Below are positions 8,324-16,848 of a stretch of 64,000 nt of DNA, in pieces. The translations under genes and the position numbers were made by a program. The notes under the pieces were generated by a model. That model was not told where the DNA came from. It did not search any database and was given only the letters and a program-made list of their open reading frames with translations. This stretch comes from JAAYDI01 sp052034005 (GTDB taxonomy: Bacteria > Planctomycetota > Planctomycetia > Pirellulales > Pirellulaceae), in the NCBI GenBank assembly GCA_052034005.1, contig JBPOJB010000017.1, forward strand, positions 1 through 64,000. The letters are read 5' to 3'. Numbering within the stretch: the first letter of the stretch is position 1; each line of letters begins with the position of its first letter.

Positions 8324-10273
8324 TCAGTCGACCAGCGGGAACATTCGGGAGGCGCTGCGGCGACGGCCCTCATGATCTACCGTCACGGTCAACTCGCCGC
8401 GCTCGGACGGGAACCAGTAATGCGAGAAATACCCGCTGGGACGGACGTTCGCCACCGGTTTGCCGTTGAGTTCGACCGTGGCGCCCGGCGGCACGAGACC
8501 GCGCACGTTGACCATGCGGGGACCGGCGGGGATGGGTGTTCCCTCGGGTGGCGATGTCTGGACTACCAGCAAGGGCGCTTCCCCGAGCGACTCGATCTCC
8601 TGGGCAATCGCCTGGCGCGTCTGCCACAGCTGTTGTGGATCGCGCGTGTAGTCGTGGAACGACCAGATGACGCGGCGGCAGAGTTCCAAGGGGCGTTGTC
8701 GGGGATCGAGCCAGAACGCATCGGCGCCCACCCGCTCTCGGATGGCTTGCAGCCTGTGTTCCAGCAGCCGCAAGTATTCGTAGTCTTGCAGGCCGTCGCG
8801 CTGAGCGCTGAACCGCAACGAACCGATGATGCGTTGTTCACCCGGGTAGATGATCGCCCGGTCGCCCAGCGGCAGGTCCTTGCTGATCCCTGCCTCGGAA
8901 TACGGGTCGTCGCTGCCGTAGTGGTTCAGTCCCCAATGCAGGTAGCCGTCCAGGTCGTACAGGTAGTTGATCCAGTGGAGCACGCGCACCTTGAGCAGCG
9001 ACTGGTCGAGGAACCGGTTGGGGTAGCGGCCGGCCGGGTGGCAGCAGGTATAGAACCACAGTTCTCCGCCCTGCTCTCGTCGCTGCCGTTCGAAGTGCGG
9101 GTACCACAGGTTCAGGTGGCTCAGCTTGGGCACGTAGATGTCGAGCCTGCCCAGGTACTCCGTTTCCACCGCTTCGATAATGCGCACGCTCGGCGCGGCT
9201 TCGTGCACAAGGTCGACGGCTGCCGCATAGGTCTCCTCGTGGTGGATGAACGGTTCGTCCGTGATATCGACCAGGAAGCGATCCTGCCAGCCGCGCCGCT
9301 GGATGGTTTGTTCGAGTGTTTTCAGTTGAGCCAGCCGCTGCTCGGGCACCTTGACCCGGCTGGCCGGGTCAAGGATTGGCGCGGACAGGTTGCCGGCCGC
9401 GTGCAGGTGGATCCGGCGGATGCCGGCGTCGAACGCGACTTCGGCACGCTGTTCCAGCCGGCTCGTGTCAAACGTCACGCCGGTCTCTCCCTGGCCCTGC
9501 GGCTCGATCCAATCGAGACTGCCGACGAGATCGGTCTGCCGATGCGCTACCAGGAACGCGCAGTATTCGTGGAACAGGCGGAGGTAGTCCGCGTCGTCTT
9601 TCGGCGCGCGGTTCGGGAACAGTTGGCCGGGGAAGACGCCCCAGTTGATGACCGACAGATGGCGTTCCTGCGGCAGGTCGAAATCCCAGACGTGCAGGAC
9701 GACTGCCAGCGACAATTCCATGTCGTCCGCCGTCACGGTCAGGCGTCCCTCGTAGTCGCCCGGCTGCGCGTCCTGCGGCACGGCCACTTCCAGCCAGATC
9801 GGCTGCGCTTGCGCGGCGGCCACCGAGATCGTCGAGCCTTCCCAGTACGGGTCGGGCAGGCTGGTCGGCGCCTTGGCGACCTGTTCCTCCTCGGGCAGGC
9901 CCGCCGAGTTGCGGCTCACGTCGATGTATCGCACCCACTGCAGCTGCACCCGGCCGCCGGGGATCAGCGCTGCCGAATCGCGGTGCTTGAGATCGCCGAT
10001 CCGCGCGGAGGCTGCGACTACATCCTCCGCCGCGCGGAACACGGCCTGGCCGCTGACCACCTCGCCGCGACTGCCGGACAGGCGCACTTCCTGGCCGGCA
10101 TGGGCCGGCGGCGCGGCGGTGCGCAGCACTTTTTCCAGGCTGTCGCTCGCCCACAATTCGCCGGGCGGGCCGGCCAGTGCCGCCCGCGGTGCGGCCAGCG
10201 CCGTGCAGAGCGCGACCCACAGCGCGACCAACAGCACGGCGTGTCTGCCTGTGGCTCGGATCATCGTCTTCAT
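8324..10273 (-). CDS. Secreted DUF4091/GH123-like glycoside hydrolase
   Basis: A 649-residue exported protein with a signal peptide in the first 35 residues. An immunoglobulin-like N-terminal part of about 190 residues (ending YEGRLTVTADDMELSLAVVLHVWDFDLP) is followed by a TIM-barrel region. That region contains DITDEP, the acidic pair that in the GH123 beta-N-acetylgalactosaminidase clan supports substrate-assisted catalysis. A C-terminal beta domain (about 575-649) follows. DUF4091 proteins are abundant in planctomycete-like genomes and lie near sulfatases, as here. The start at 10273 is chosen over one nine codons upstream because AGGAG sits just before it. It is 23 bp downstream of the sulfatase gene, so likely co-transcribed. 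The substrate (sulfated amino sugar) is inferred from neighbours. Confidence 0.8.
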   Translation of the reverse strand: MKTMIRATGRHAVLLVALWVALCTALAAPRAALAGPPGELWASDSLEKVLRTAAPPAHAGQEVRLSGSRGEVVSGQAVFRAAEDVVAASARIGDLKHRDSAALIPGGRVQLQWVRYIDVSRNSAGLPEEEQVAKAPTSLPDPYWEGSTISVAAAQAQPIWLEVAVPQDAQPGDYEGRLTVTADDMELSLAVVLHVWDFDLPQERHLSVINWGVFPGQLFPNRAPKDDADYLRLFHEYCAFLVAHRQTDLVGSLDWIEPQGQGETGVTFDTSRLEQRAEVAFDAGIRRIHLHAAGNLSAPILDPASRVKVPEQRLAQLKTLEQTIQRRGWQDRFLVDITDEPFIHHEETYAAAVDLVHEAAPSVRIIEAVETEYLGRLDIYVPKLSHLNLWYPHFERQRREQGGELWFYTCCHPAGRYPNRFLDQSLLKVRVLHWINYLYDLDGYLHWGLNHYGSDDPYSEAGISKDLPLGDRAIIYPGEQRIIGSLRFSAQRDGLQDYEYLRLLEHRLQAIRERVGADAFWLDPRQRPLELCRRVIWSFHDYTRDPQQLWQTRQAIAQEIESLGEAPLLVVQTSPPEGTPIPAGPRMVNVRGLVPPGATVELNGKPVANVRPSGYFSHYWFPSERGELTVTVDHEGRRRSASRMFPLVD

Positions 10274-10296
10274 CGGGCAGTAGCTCCTGCTGGGTG

Positions 10297-11688
10297 TCAC
10301 TTGAGTTGCGATTCCACGGGGACCAGGGTCGCGCGATGCCGCTCGACGGCCGCCTGGATCTCCGCGAGCACGGCCGGGTACTCCGCGGCCACGTTGATTC
10401 TCTCGGACGGGTCACGGCCCAGATGGAACAGCAGCGGCGGGTCGTGCACCTCCGGGTCGCGCTGGCCGTAGCCCGCCTGGGTGAAGAAATGGGCCTTGAA
10501 CGGCCCCAGGCGGCATGCCGCGAGGTTCGCGCCGCGGTAGTAGAACAGGGGCGTTGCGGGCAGCGGCCGGTCATCGAACAACAGCGGGGACAGGTCGCGC
10601 CCGTCGATGATCGTATCGGGCGGCAACGGTGCGCCCGCCAGCGCGGCCGCCGTCGCGAACAAGTCGAGCGTGCTGGCCATCGCGTGCGTGATGCGCGGCT
10701 TGATGCGACCCGGCCACCAGGCGATGCCCGGCACGCGCATGCCGCCTTCCCAAGTGCTTCCCTTGCCGTCGCGCAGAGGCCCTGCGCTGCCGCCCTGGGT
10801 GCCCATGATCAGCCACGGGCCGTTGTCGCTGGTGAAGAAGACCAGCGTCCGTTCCGCAATGCCTTCCTCACGCAGTGTGCTGAGCAGCTGGCCCACGCTC
10901 CAGTCCAGTTCCTCGACGACGTCGCCGTAACGCCCGGCCCGGCTCTTGCCCTGGAACGACGGCGAGGCGAACAGCGGCACGTGCGGAAATGTATGTGCGA
11001 AGTAGAGGAAAAAGGGCGACTGGGCCTGTTGGCGGATGAACTCCACGGCGTCCTCCGTGTAACGCCGCGTCAACGTGGTCTGGTCCGCCGGCCGCTCGAA
11101 GACCTCGCCGTCGCGCAGCAGCGCGACGTTCCAGCCGTCCGCAGGCGGATCGGGCGACCCGGAAGCGCCGGGTGGCAGGCCGGGGCGTCCATCCATGTCG
11201 TTCGAGTAGGGCAGCCCGAAGCTGTGGTCGAAGCCTTGATCCAGCGGCCGCGAGCCCTCGTGGATGCCCAGATGCCATTTGCCGATATGCCGGGTCGTAT
11301 AGCCCCGTTCTCGCAAGACCTCGGCCAGCGTGACCTCGTCGGGCGGCAATCCGCCCGGCGAGTCGGGGAACAGCACGCGCCGCGCGCCGCACATCCCGCT
11401 GCGGATCGGATAGCGGCCCGTGAGCAGCGCCGCGCGGCTCGGCGTGCACACTTCCGCCGCCGCATAAAAGTCCGTGAAGCGCAGCCCTTCGGCCGCCATT
11501 TGGTCCAGGTGCGGCGTGCGAATGGTCGGCGAACCGTAACAGCTCAGGTCGCCGTACCCCAGGTCGTCAGCCAGGATGATGATGATGTTCGGCGGCTGCT
11601 CTCCGGCGGCCAGCGACGCGTGGATCGCCAACAGGCCGGACAACAGCAGGCCCAACCGTACGCAACCACGTCCCGGATACTCGTTCAT
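10297..11688 (-). CDS. Secreted sulfatase (arylsulfatase A family)
   Basis: A 463-residue exported type I sulfatase with an N-terminal signal peptide. It has the metal-binding NIIIILADDLGYGD (Asp41, Asp42) and the formylglycine signature CTPSRAALLTGRYP. Cys81 would be oxidised to formylglycine by a sulfatase-modifying enzyme not encoded in this window. TSDNG and the GKWHLG segment complete the active site. It hydrolyses sulfate esters, presumably on a glycan given the GH28 and DUF4091 neighbours. It lies 9 bp behind a second sulfatase, indicating an operon. Confidence 0.95.
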   Translation of the reverse strand: MNEYPGRGCVRLGLLLSGLLAIHASLAAGEQPPNIIIILADDLGYGDLSCYGSPTIRTPHLDQMAAEGLRFTDFYAAAEVCTPSRAALLTGRYPIRSGMCGARRVLFPDSPGGLPPDEVTLAEVLRERGYTTRHIGKWHLGIHEGSRPLDQGFDHSFGLPYSNDMDGRPGLPPGASGSPDPPADGWNVALLRDGEVFERPADQTTLTRRYTEDAVEFIRQQAQSPFFLYFAHTFPHVPLFASPSFQGKSRAGRYGDVVEELDWSVGQLLSTLREEGIAERTLVFFTSDNGPWLIMGTQGGSAGPLRDGKGSTWEGGMRVPGIAWWPGRIKPRITHAMASTLDLFATAAALAGAPLPPDTIIDGRDLSPLLFDDRPLPATPLFYYRGANLAACRLGPFKAHFFTQAGYGQRDPEVHDPPLLFHLGRDPSERINVAAEYPAVLAEIQAAVERHRATLVPVESQLK

Positions 11689-11697
11689 GGCACCCTC

Positions 11698-13536
11698 TCA
11701 CGGCAGAAGCGTCAATGTTATCGCCCGCACGTCCATCACTTCCCGACCCGGGATGTCCAGCGCGCGCAGCACCAGCGGTCCGCGACCCGCCGGGAGACTG
11801 ATCGTCCCCAGCTCCAGCGGCCGGAAGTCCTTCATGATGGACAGCAGGTGGGGGCGTGGCACCACGTCCTGGTTCGTGAACAGGGGCGGATCCCACCCGG
11901 GCCTGACTTTCCCGCTCAGGCGGCTCGGGCCGAAACTCAGCTCGACGGTGGACCCCGCGTCGGCCGGCAGGCAGGTATAGAGGATCTCGACCGCGTACTG
12001 CCCGGCCGTGTGCACGTCGATGTCCCAGACCAGCGCGTCGTCCAGTTGCGTCCAATGGACGAAATACGAGCAGTTGGGGGCGGGTGCGCTGCGCGTCACG
12101 CCGCCACGCGGCTGGCCGTCGCGCGCGGGGAGCCAGGTGCGCGGGAACTCGCGATAGCCGACCGGACAGGGACGCGGATCCAACGCGTCGCCGGGCAATC
12201 TCCGGTCGACTCCGTCCGCGGCCGACGCCGCGTCGCCGGCGGCAAACACCTCGGCCAACCAAGCGCGTCCGGCGGCTGACAAGCGATCGGCCAGTTCCGG
12301 CTGCAGCGCGGTGATCGGCGTCGTCTGGCCGGGGTCCGCCACCATGTCGTACAGCCGGCCCTGCCCGTCCAGGCGGTGCGTCTGCGTACGCACGCTGACC
12401 CTGCCGCCCCACGTGGAGAAGATCATCCGCGCTTCAACCGGCGCATCCGCGCCCCGCAGCAGGGGTGACAGATCCCGGCCGTCCAGCGGCTTGTCTCCGA
12501 CCGGTGGGATGCCGGCCAATGCGGTGAGCGTGGGCAGCAGGTCGATGGTGCCGGCGATTTCGTGGACGGTGCGGCCGGCCGGGAGCTTTCCAGGCCAGCG
12601 CAGGAAGCAGATCGAGCGGACTCCCCCTTCGTCCACCGTCCCCTTGATGCCGCGCAGACCCCCGTTCCAGCGCCAGGTGTTGGGCCCGTTGTCCGAGGAG
12701 TAGTAGACGATCGTGTTCTCCGTGAGACCCAGCTCATCGAGTGCGCGCAGCACGCGCCCCACGTTGCGGTCCTGGTTCTCGAGCATGGCCAAGACGCACC
12801 GCGTTTCCGCCACATTCTCGCGCTCGGGGAGCGTGGCGCGCTGAGTGATCGGCTTGTCCTTGAAACGCCGCCAGTCCTCGTCGGGCACCGACCACGGAGT
12901 GTGAGGCGTGGTGAACGGGATGTAGCAGAAGAACGGGCGGTTCCGATTCCGCTGGATGAAGTCCAGCGCTTGATCCGTGCAGAGGTCCACGATGTAACCC
13001 TCGCCGCGGATGCTTCGGCCGTTGTGTTCCAACGGCGGATTGAAGTACTCGCCCCAGTGCCCCGACGTGTAGCCGTAGAATTCGTCGAACCCGCGGGCCA
13101 TCGGATGGTAGGGCCACTGGCTGCCGTTGTGCCATTTGCCGAACAGCCCGGTCGCATATCCGGCTGCGTGGAACGCATCGGCGATCGTCTTCTCGTCCAG
13201 GTTCATCCGCTCCTGGCCGGCCGACACCCCATATACGCCCGTGCGCGGATAGTAGCGTCCCGTGAGCAGCTCCGCCCGCGTGGGCGCACACAAGGGACAG
13301 ACGAAGAACCGGTCCAGCGTCACGCCGGCGGCGGCCAGCGAGTCGATGTTGGGTGTGGCCACCTGCGCGTTGCCGCTGGAGCTGTAGTCGCCCCAACCCG
13401 CGTCGTCGGCCAGCAGAACTACCACGTTCGGGCGTTCGTCCGCCCGCGCCCGCAACGGTCCAGGCCATACCGCGACGGCGGCGACCACCGCCGACAGGAC
13501 CACCATGCGGGCCATCAGGAAATATCGAGTCGTCAT
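11698..13536 (-). CDS. Secreted sulfatase with C-terminal beta domain
   Basis: A 612-residue exported sulfatase. Signal peptide 1-32, metal site NVVVLLADDAGWGD, formylglycine motif CAPTRAELLTGRYYP (Cys83; Thr in the fourth position is less usual than Ser or Ala), GKWHNGS, and YSSDNGP. The catalytic part ends near 460. The extra 150 residues look like a beta-rich, carbohydrate-binding-like module (WDIDVHTAGQYAVEILYTC onward). Start 13536 is chosen because GAGGAG precedes it and a signal peptide follows. It is first of a tight pair with the shorter sulfatase. The two differ strongly, so they probably take different sulfate positions or sugars. Confidence 0.93.
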   Translation of the reverse strand: MTTRYFLMARMVVLSAVVAAVAVWPGPLRARADERPNVVVLLADDAGWGDYSSSGNAQVATPNIDSLAAAGVTLDRFFVCPLCAPTRAELLTGRYYPRTGVYGVSAGQERMNLDEKTIADAFHAAGYATGLFGKWHNGSQWPYHPMARGFDEFYGYTSGHWGEYFNPPLEHNGRSIRGEGYIVDLCTDQALDFIQRNRNRPFFCYIPFTTPHTPWSVPDEDWRRFKDKPITQRATLPERENVAETRCVLAMLENQDRNVGRVLRALDELGLTENTIVYYSSDNGPNTWRWNGGLRGIKGTVDEGGVRSICFLRWPGKLPAGRTVHEIAGTIDLLPTLTALAGIPPVGDKPLDGRDLSPLLRGADAPVEARMIFSTWGGRVSVRTQTHRLDGQGRLYDMVADPGQTTPITALQPELADRLSAAGRAWLAEVFAAGDAASAADGVDRRLPGDALDPRPCPVGYREFPRTWLPARDGQPRGGVTRSAPAPNCSYFVHWTQLDDALVWDIDVHTAGQYAVEILYTCLPADAGSTVELSFGPSRLSGKVRPGWDPPLFTNQDVVPRPHLLSIMKDFRPLELGTISLPAGRGPLVLRALDIPGREVMDVRAITLTLLP

Positions 13537-13682
13537 CGAACGCTCCTCGCGGAAGTCGTAGTGGCTCACCCCGCCGTCGGCCCACCTGCACCGGGCCGGC
13601 CGGTGGCGTCGGGCGCGGGCTATCGTCCGTCCCGCACACCTCTCATTCGCCTCGCGTGTCCTTGCCAGGCAGTGGCCGGGCA

Positions 13683-15380
13683 TCAGCGGGCTAAGCCGCT
13701 GATGACCTGATCAAAGAACTTCACGCATTCGGCCATCTCGGCCATGTTGTCTTCAAACTTGTCGGAGTATTCCAGATCGAATAGCGTCGGCGTGATCTTC
13801 AGCCGATGCAGCTCCCGGATCAGCTCGGCGAACTCGGCCTTGCCGGTGCCCCAGGGGACGTCGTGCCCGTCCGGCGACAGTTCGTTCAGGTCGTGGGCCT
13901 GGATCGTGATCAGCCGGTCGCCGAGCTTCCGGATCCCTTCGATCGGATCGATCCCGGACCGGATCCAGTATCCGGTGTCCGGGCAGGCGCCGATCCGCGC
14001 GCTCCGGCCCCGGCAGGCTTCGAGCACCCCCTCCGGCCGCCAATAGACGGGCGATTGGTCCGGGCCGTGATTGTGGATGGCGAGCTTGATGTCGTATTCG
14101 TCGCAGAAGCGCTCAATCACATCGAGCGCTTCCGGCGGCGGCTCGGAAATGAAGGTCTCGATCCCCATCTGGCGGCCGAACTCGAACACTGCGCGGCAGC
14201 CGGCCTCGTCGGCCGGAATTGTGGCGTAGTAGCAGACCGGCATCCGCACGCCGGCCGCGTCCATCTGGAGCCGGATCCGCTCGCGCTGTGCGTCGGTCAA
14301 CGCGCAGTCGAAATCCTGCGGGATGTCCGCGCTCACTTTCTGGAAGCTCAACCCGCACACCGCGGACAAGCCCAGCTGGCGCGTCTTCTCAAGGCCCTCG
14401 AACAGCGTGTACCTGTGCAGGCCCCACATGGCCACGCCCAACTGCCAGCCCACGCGCTCGCGCGCGCGCACGGCGGGCGTCAACCGGTTGCTCGGCGTGG
14501 TCGGCCCGTCGAGATCGCCCATCACGAACTGGACGGCGCCGAGGTAGAACTCGAGCATCTTCGGGTCCATGAAGTCGGCCGGGCTGTGGCCGATCGTACA
14601 GTAGACGACGCGCCCGCGGCCGAAGTTGCGTGTCCAGGCCAGCGCATGGTCGCCGTCCGGCCGCATCCGGTGCGCCGCCTCGGGCAGATCGGTCTGGTCC
14701 GTATCGATACTCAACAGCACGCGCACCCGGTCGCGCGAGTAAGGGGCGCTGACGCGGAAGAACTCACTGACATGCTCGAAGCCCCGCCCGCCGAAGGGGC
14801 GGTTGAGCGGATGGTCGGGATCGTCCAGCTTGATGAAAACATGCTCGTTCGGCGCCAGATGCGCAGCCCCGCGCCCGCCCAGCATGTGTCCGAACTCGGG
14901 CCAGGTCTCCTGCGCGCCGTGCTCGAAATCCGTGAAGGCGACCGTCGCCCCGTGGATCCCCAGCAGCCCGCCGCCGGAGAGCACGAACTCCAGCAGGTTC
15001 TGTCGCAGAGCCGGGTCGGTGAACAAGTTGCCGACCGTGTTGTTCAAACACACCGCATCGAACTGACGGAGGTGCTCCCGCTGGAAGACCGACGGGTCGT
15101 CGGAGACCTCCGCCGTGAACGCGCCGGTCTTCTCGCCCATCCGGGTGAACGCATGGTTCGCGTATCCGATCGATCCGTGACCCGGGTATCCCACGTTCCC
15201 GTCGTAGATGAGCAGTCGGCGCGCCGTCCGGGGCGCGGCCGGCGCCTGGTCCGGCAGCGCCGCCTCCACGCGCTGCCTCCCTTCGTCCGTGATGACGCGG
15301 TACGGCTTCTGGGCCGATGCGGGGGACGCCGCAGTCGACATGCAGACGGCGGCCACGACGAGTAGTGAACCGGCTCTCAT
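13683..15380 (-). CDS. Secreted fusion of ThuA-like domain and xylose-isomerase-like TIM barrel
   Basis: A 565-residue protein with a signal peptide (1-23). Residues about 52-300 are a ThuA (trehalose-utilisation, class I amidotransferase-like) domain: LLIYDGNVGYPGHGS, FDAVCLNNTVGNLF, GGGLLGIHGATVAF, and the terminal GRGRVVYCTIGHSP. Residues about 310-560 form an AP-endonuclease-2/sugar isomerase TIM barrel with AIHNHGP, CPDTGYW, IQAHDL and FDLEYS, where the family holds its divalent metal. AAGGAGG lies immediately before the ATG. Each half is usually encoded separately next to Gfo/Idh/MocA genes, and such a gene is 85 bp upstream. A role in keto- or anhydro-sugar isomerisation is inferred. 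Confidence 0.85.
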   Translation of the reverse strand: MRAGSLLVVAAVCMSTAASPASAQKPYRVITDEGRQRVEAALPDQAPAAPRTARRLLIYDGNVGYPGHGSIGYANHAFTRMGEKTGAFTAEVSDDPSVFQREHLRQFDAVCLNNTVGNLFTDPALRQNLLEFVLSGGGLLGIHGATVAFTDFEHGAQETWPEFGHMLGGRGAAHLAPNEHVFIKLDDPDHPLNRPFGGRGFEHVSEFFRVSAPYSRDRVRVLLSIDTDQTDLPEAAHRMRPDGDHALAWTRNFGRGRVVYCTIGHSPADFMDPKMLEFYLGAVQFVMGDLDGPTTPSNRLTPAVRARERVGWQLGVAMWGLHRYTLFEGLEKTRQLGLSAVCGLSFQKVSADIPQDFDCALTDAQRERIRLQMDAAGVRMPVCYYATIPADEAGCRAVFEFGRQMGIETFISEPPPEALDVIERFCDEYDIKLAIHNHGPDQSPVYWRPEGVLEACRGRSARIGACPDTGYWIRSGIDPIEGIRKLGDRLITIQAHDLNELSPDGHDVPWGTGKAEFAELIRELHRLKITPTLFDLEYSDKFEDNMAEMAECVKFFDQVISGLAR

Positions 15381-15465
15381 ACATCACCTCCTTCCGACAT
15401 CGGTCGGCTCGCCGCCACGCGAGCTGCCTGTGTGCTCGGGCATCTCGGACTGCGCCATTGCGACG

Positions 15466-16821
15466 TCAGACGCTCCACGGCTCCCGACTGGCCCGGGATC
15501 GCAGCATGTTCGCCTCGGCATCGCCGGGGAACTCCTCCCGCACGGGATCCCAGTCCAGTGCGCGGCCGGTCCACAGGGCAATGCAGCCCAGGTGGGACAG
15601 GATCGTGGAACACGCGCCGATCTCCACGTCGGCGCGCGGGCGGCGGCGCGTGTGGATGCAGTCGAGCCAGTCGCGATGGTTCTCGGCGACCGAGTGGATT
15701 TTGGACAACGGGCCGTCCCGCAAGTGCGGCGGGTAGCAGTTGAGCACGCCGAAGCGCGCCACATGCACCCAGCCGGCGTCGCCTACGAACAGGACGCCGA
15801 AGTCCACGATCGGCGTCTGCGGGTCCCAGCCGGGCGGGATCTCGTGAACCCCCGGTTGCAGGACGGTCGCACAGACAATGCGCGTGCCGTCGGCGTAGGT
15901 GAATGTGAGTGCCGATGCGCCGTCCACACCCGGCGGCACGATCCGGACCGGACCCTGCCCGTCCTTGCGTAACCCCTCGTGCGCCGAGTCCAGGTTGTGG
16001 ACCAGGCCGGATGTCATGCCGCCGGCCCCGAAGGCGCGGTTGCAGGACCAGGGGACCACATGCCGCGGCCGGCCGGCGTGATGGTACGCATCGTTGTAGG
16101 GGTGCCACGGGCAGGGACCCAGCCACATCTCCCAATCCAGCCCGTCCGGCAGCGGCTGGGCCGGGAGGTTCCGGTAGGGGCTCACATCGCTGGCCGAGAC
16201 GTAGGCCAGCTTCACTTCGCCGATCCGGCCCGCATGTACCATCTGCATGGCCTTGCGGTACTCGAGCGAGTTGCGCTGCTGCAAGCCCGTCTGGAAGACG
16301 CGCTGGTGCCGCCGCACGGACTCCACCATGGTGCGCGCCTGCCGGATCGTGAGCGAGATGGGCTTCTCGCAGTAGATGTCCTTGCCGGCCTGAGCCGCGA
16401 GCACGCTCATGGCCGGATGCCAGCGTTCGCCGGTGGCGATGATCACCGCATCGATGTCCGGCCGGCCCAGCAACTCGCGGAAATCGCGGTACGCCTGGAA
16501 CCCGCGATACACGCCGCTCGCCTGCCGCGCGCCGTAGGCTTTCTGGAGTACGCGTGTGGAGTCGTCGCGGCGCCACGGATCCACATCGCATAACGCCAGC
16601 AGTTCCACGCCGGGATACTCGGCAAACGCGCCGAAGTGGCCCCTGCCCATCATCCCCACGCCGATCGAACCGACGGTGATGCGCTCGCTCGGCGCCGGGC
16701 GCCCATTCCGGCCCAGCACGGAACCGGGTACCACCAGCGGCGCGACCAGGGACCCGGTGACGGCGGCCGTCCGCCTGAGCCACTGGCGCCGCGTGTAACG
16801 GCGGTCGGCAATGCGTGTCAT
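15466..16821 (-). CDS. Tat-exported Gfo/Idh/MocA family oxidoreductase
   Basis: A 451-residue protein with a twin-arginine signal (YTRRQWLRRTAAVTGSLVAP). A Rossmann fold follows (VGSIGVGMMGRGHF, about 50-64). The family motif CEKPISLT (Glu152-Lys153-Pro154) and the C-terminal alpha/beta substrate domain (QQRNSLEYRKAMQMVHAGRIGEV and beyond) are present. These enzymes oxidise or epimerise sugars with tightly bound NAD(P); the Tat signal implies folding in the cytoplasm and function in the periplasm. It follows the HEAT protein by 27 bp and precedes the ThuA fusion, so the three may form one operon. Confidence 0.93.
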   Translation of the reverse strand: MTRIADRRYTRRQWLRRTAAVTGSLVAPLVVPGSVLGRNGRPAPSERITVGSIGVGMMGRGHFGAFAEYPGVELLALCDVDPWRRDDSTRVLQKAYGARQASGVYRGFQAYRDFRELLGRPDIDAVIIATGERWHPAMSVLAAQAGKDIYCEKPISLTIRQARTMVESVRRHQRVFQTGLQQRNSLEYRKAMQMVHAGRIGEVKLAYVSASDVSPYRNLPAQPLPDGLDWEMWLGPCPWHPYNDAYHHAGRPRHVVPWSCNRAFGAGGMTSGLVHNLDSAHEGLRKDGQGPVRIVPPGVDGASALTFTYADGTRIVCATVLQPGVHEIPPGWDPQTPIVDFGVLFVGDAGWVHVARFGVLNCYPPHLRDGPLSKIHSVAENHRDWLDCIHTRRRPRADVEIGACSTILSHLGCIALWTGRALDWDPVREEFPGDAEANMLRSRASREPWSV

Positions 16822-16848
16822 GTTCTCTGTGCCCTCCAGCGTCTTCTG

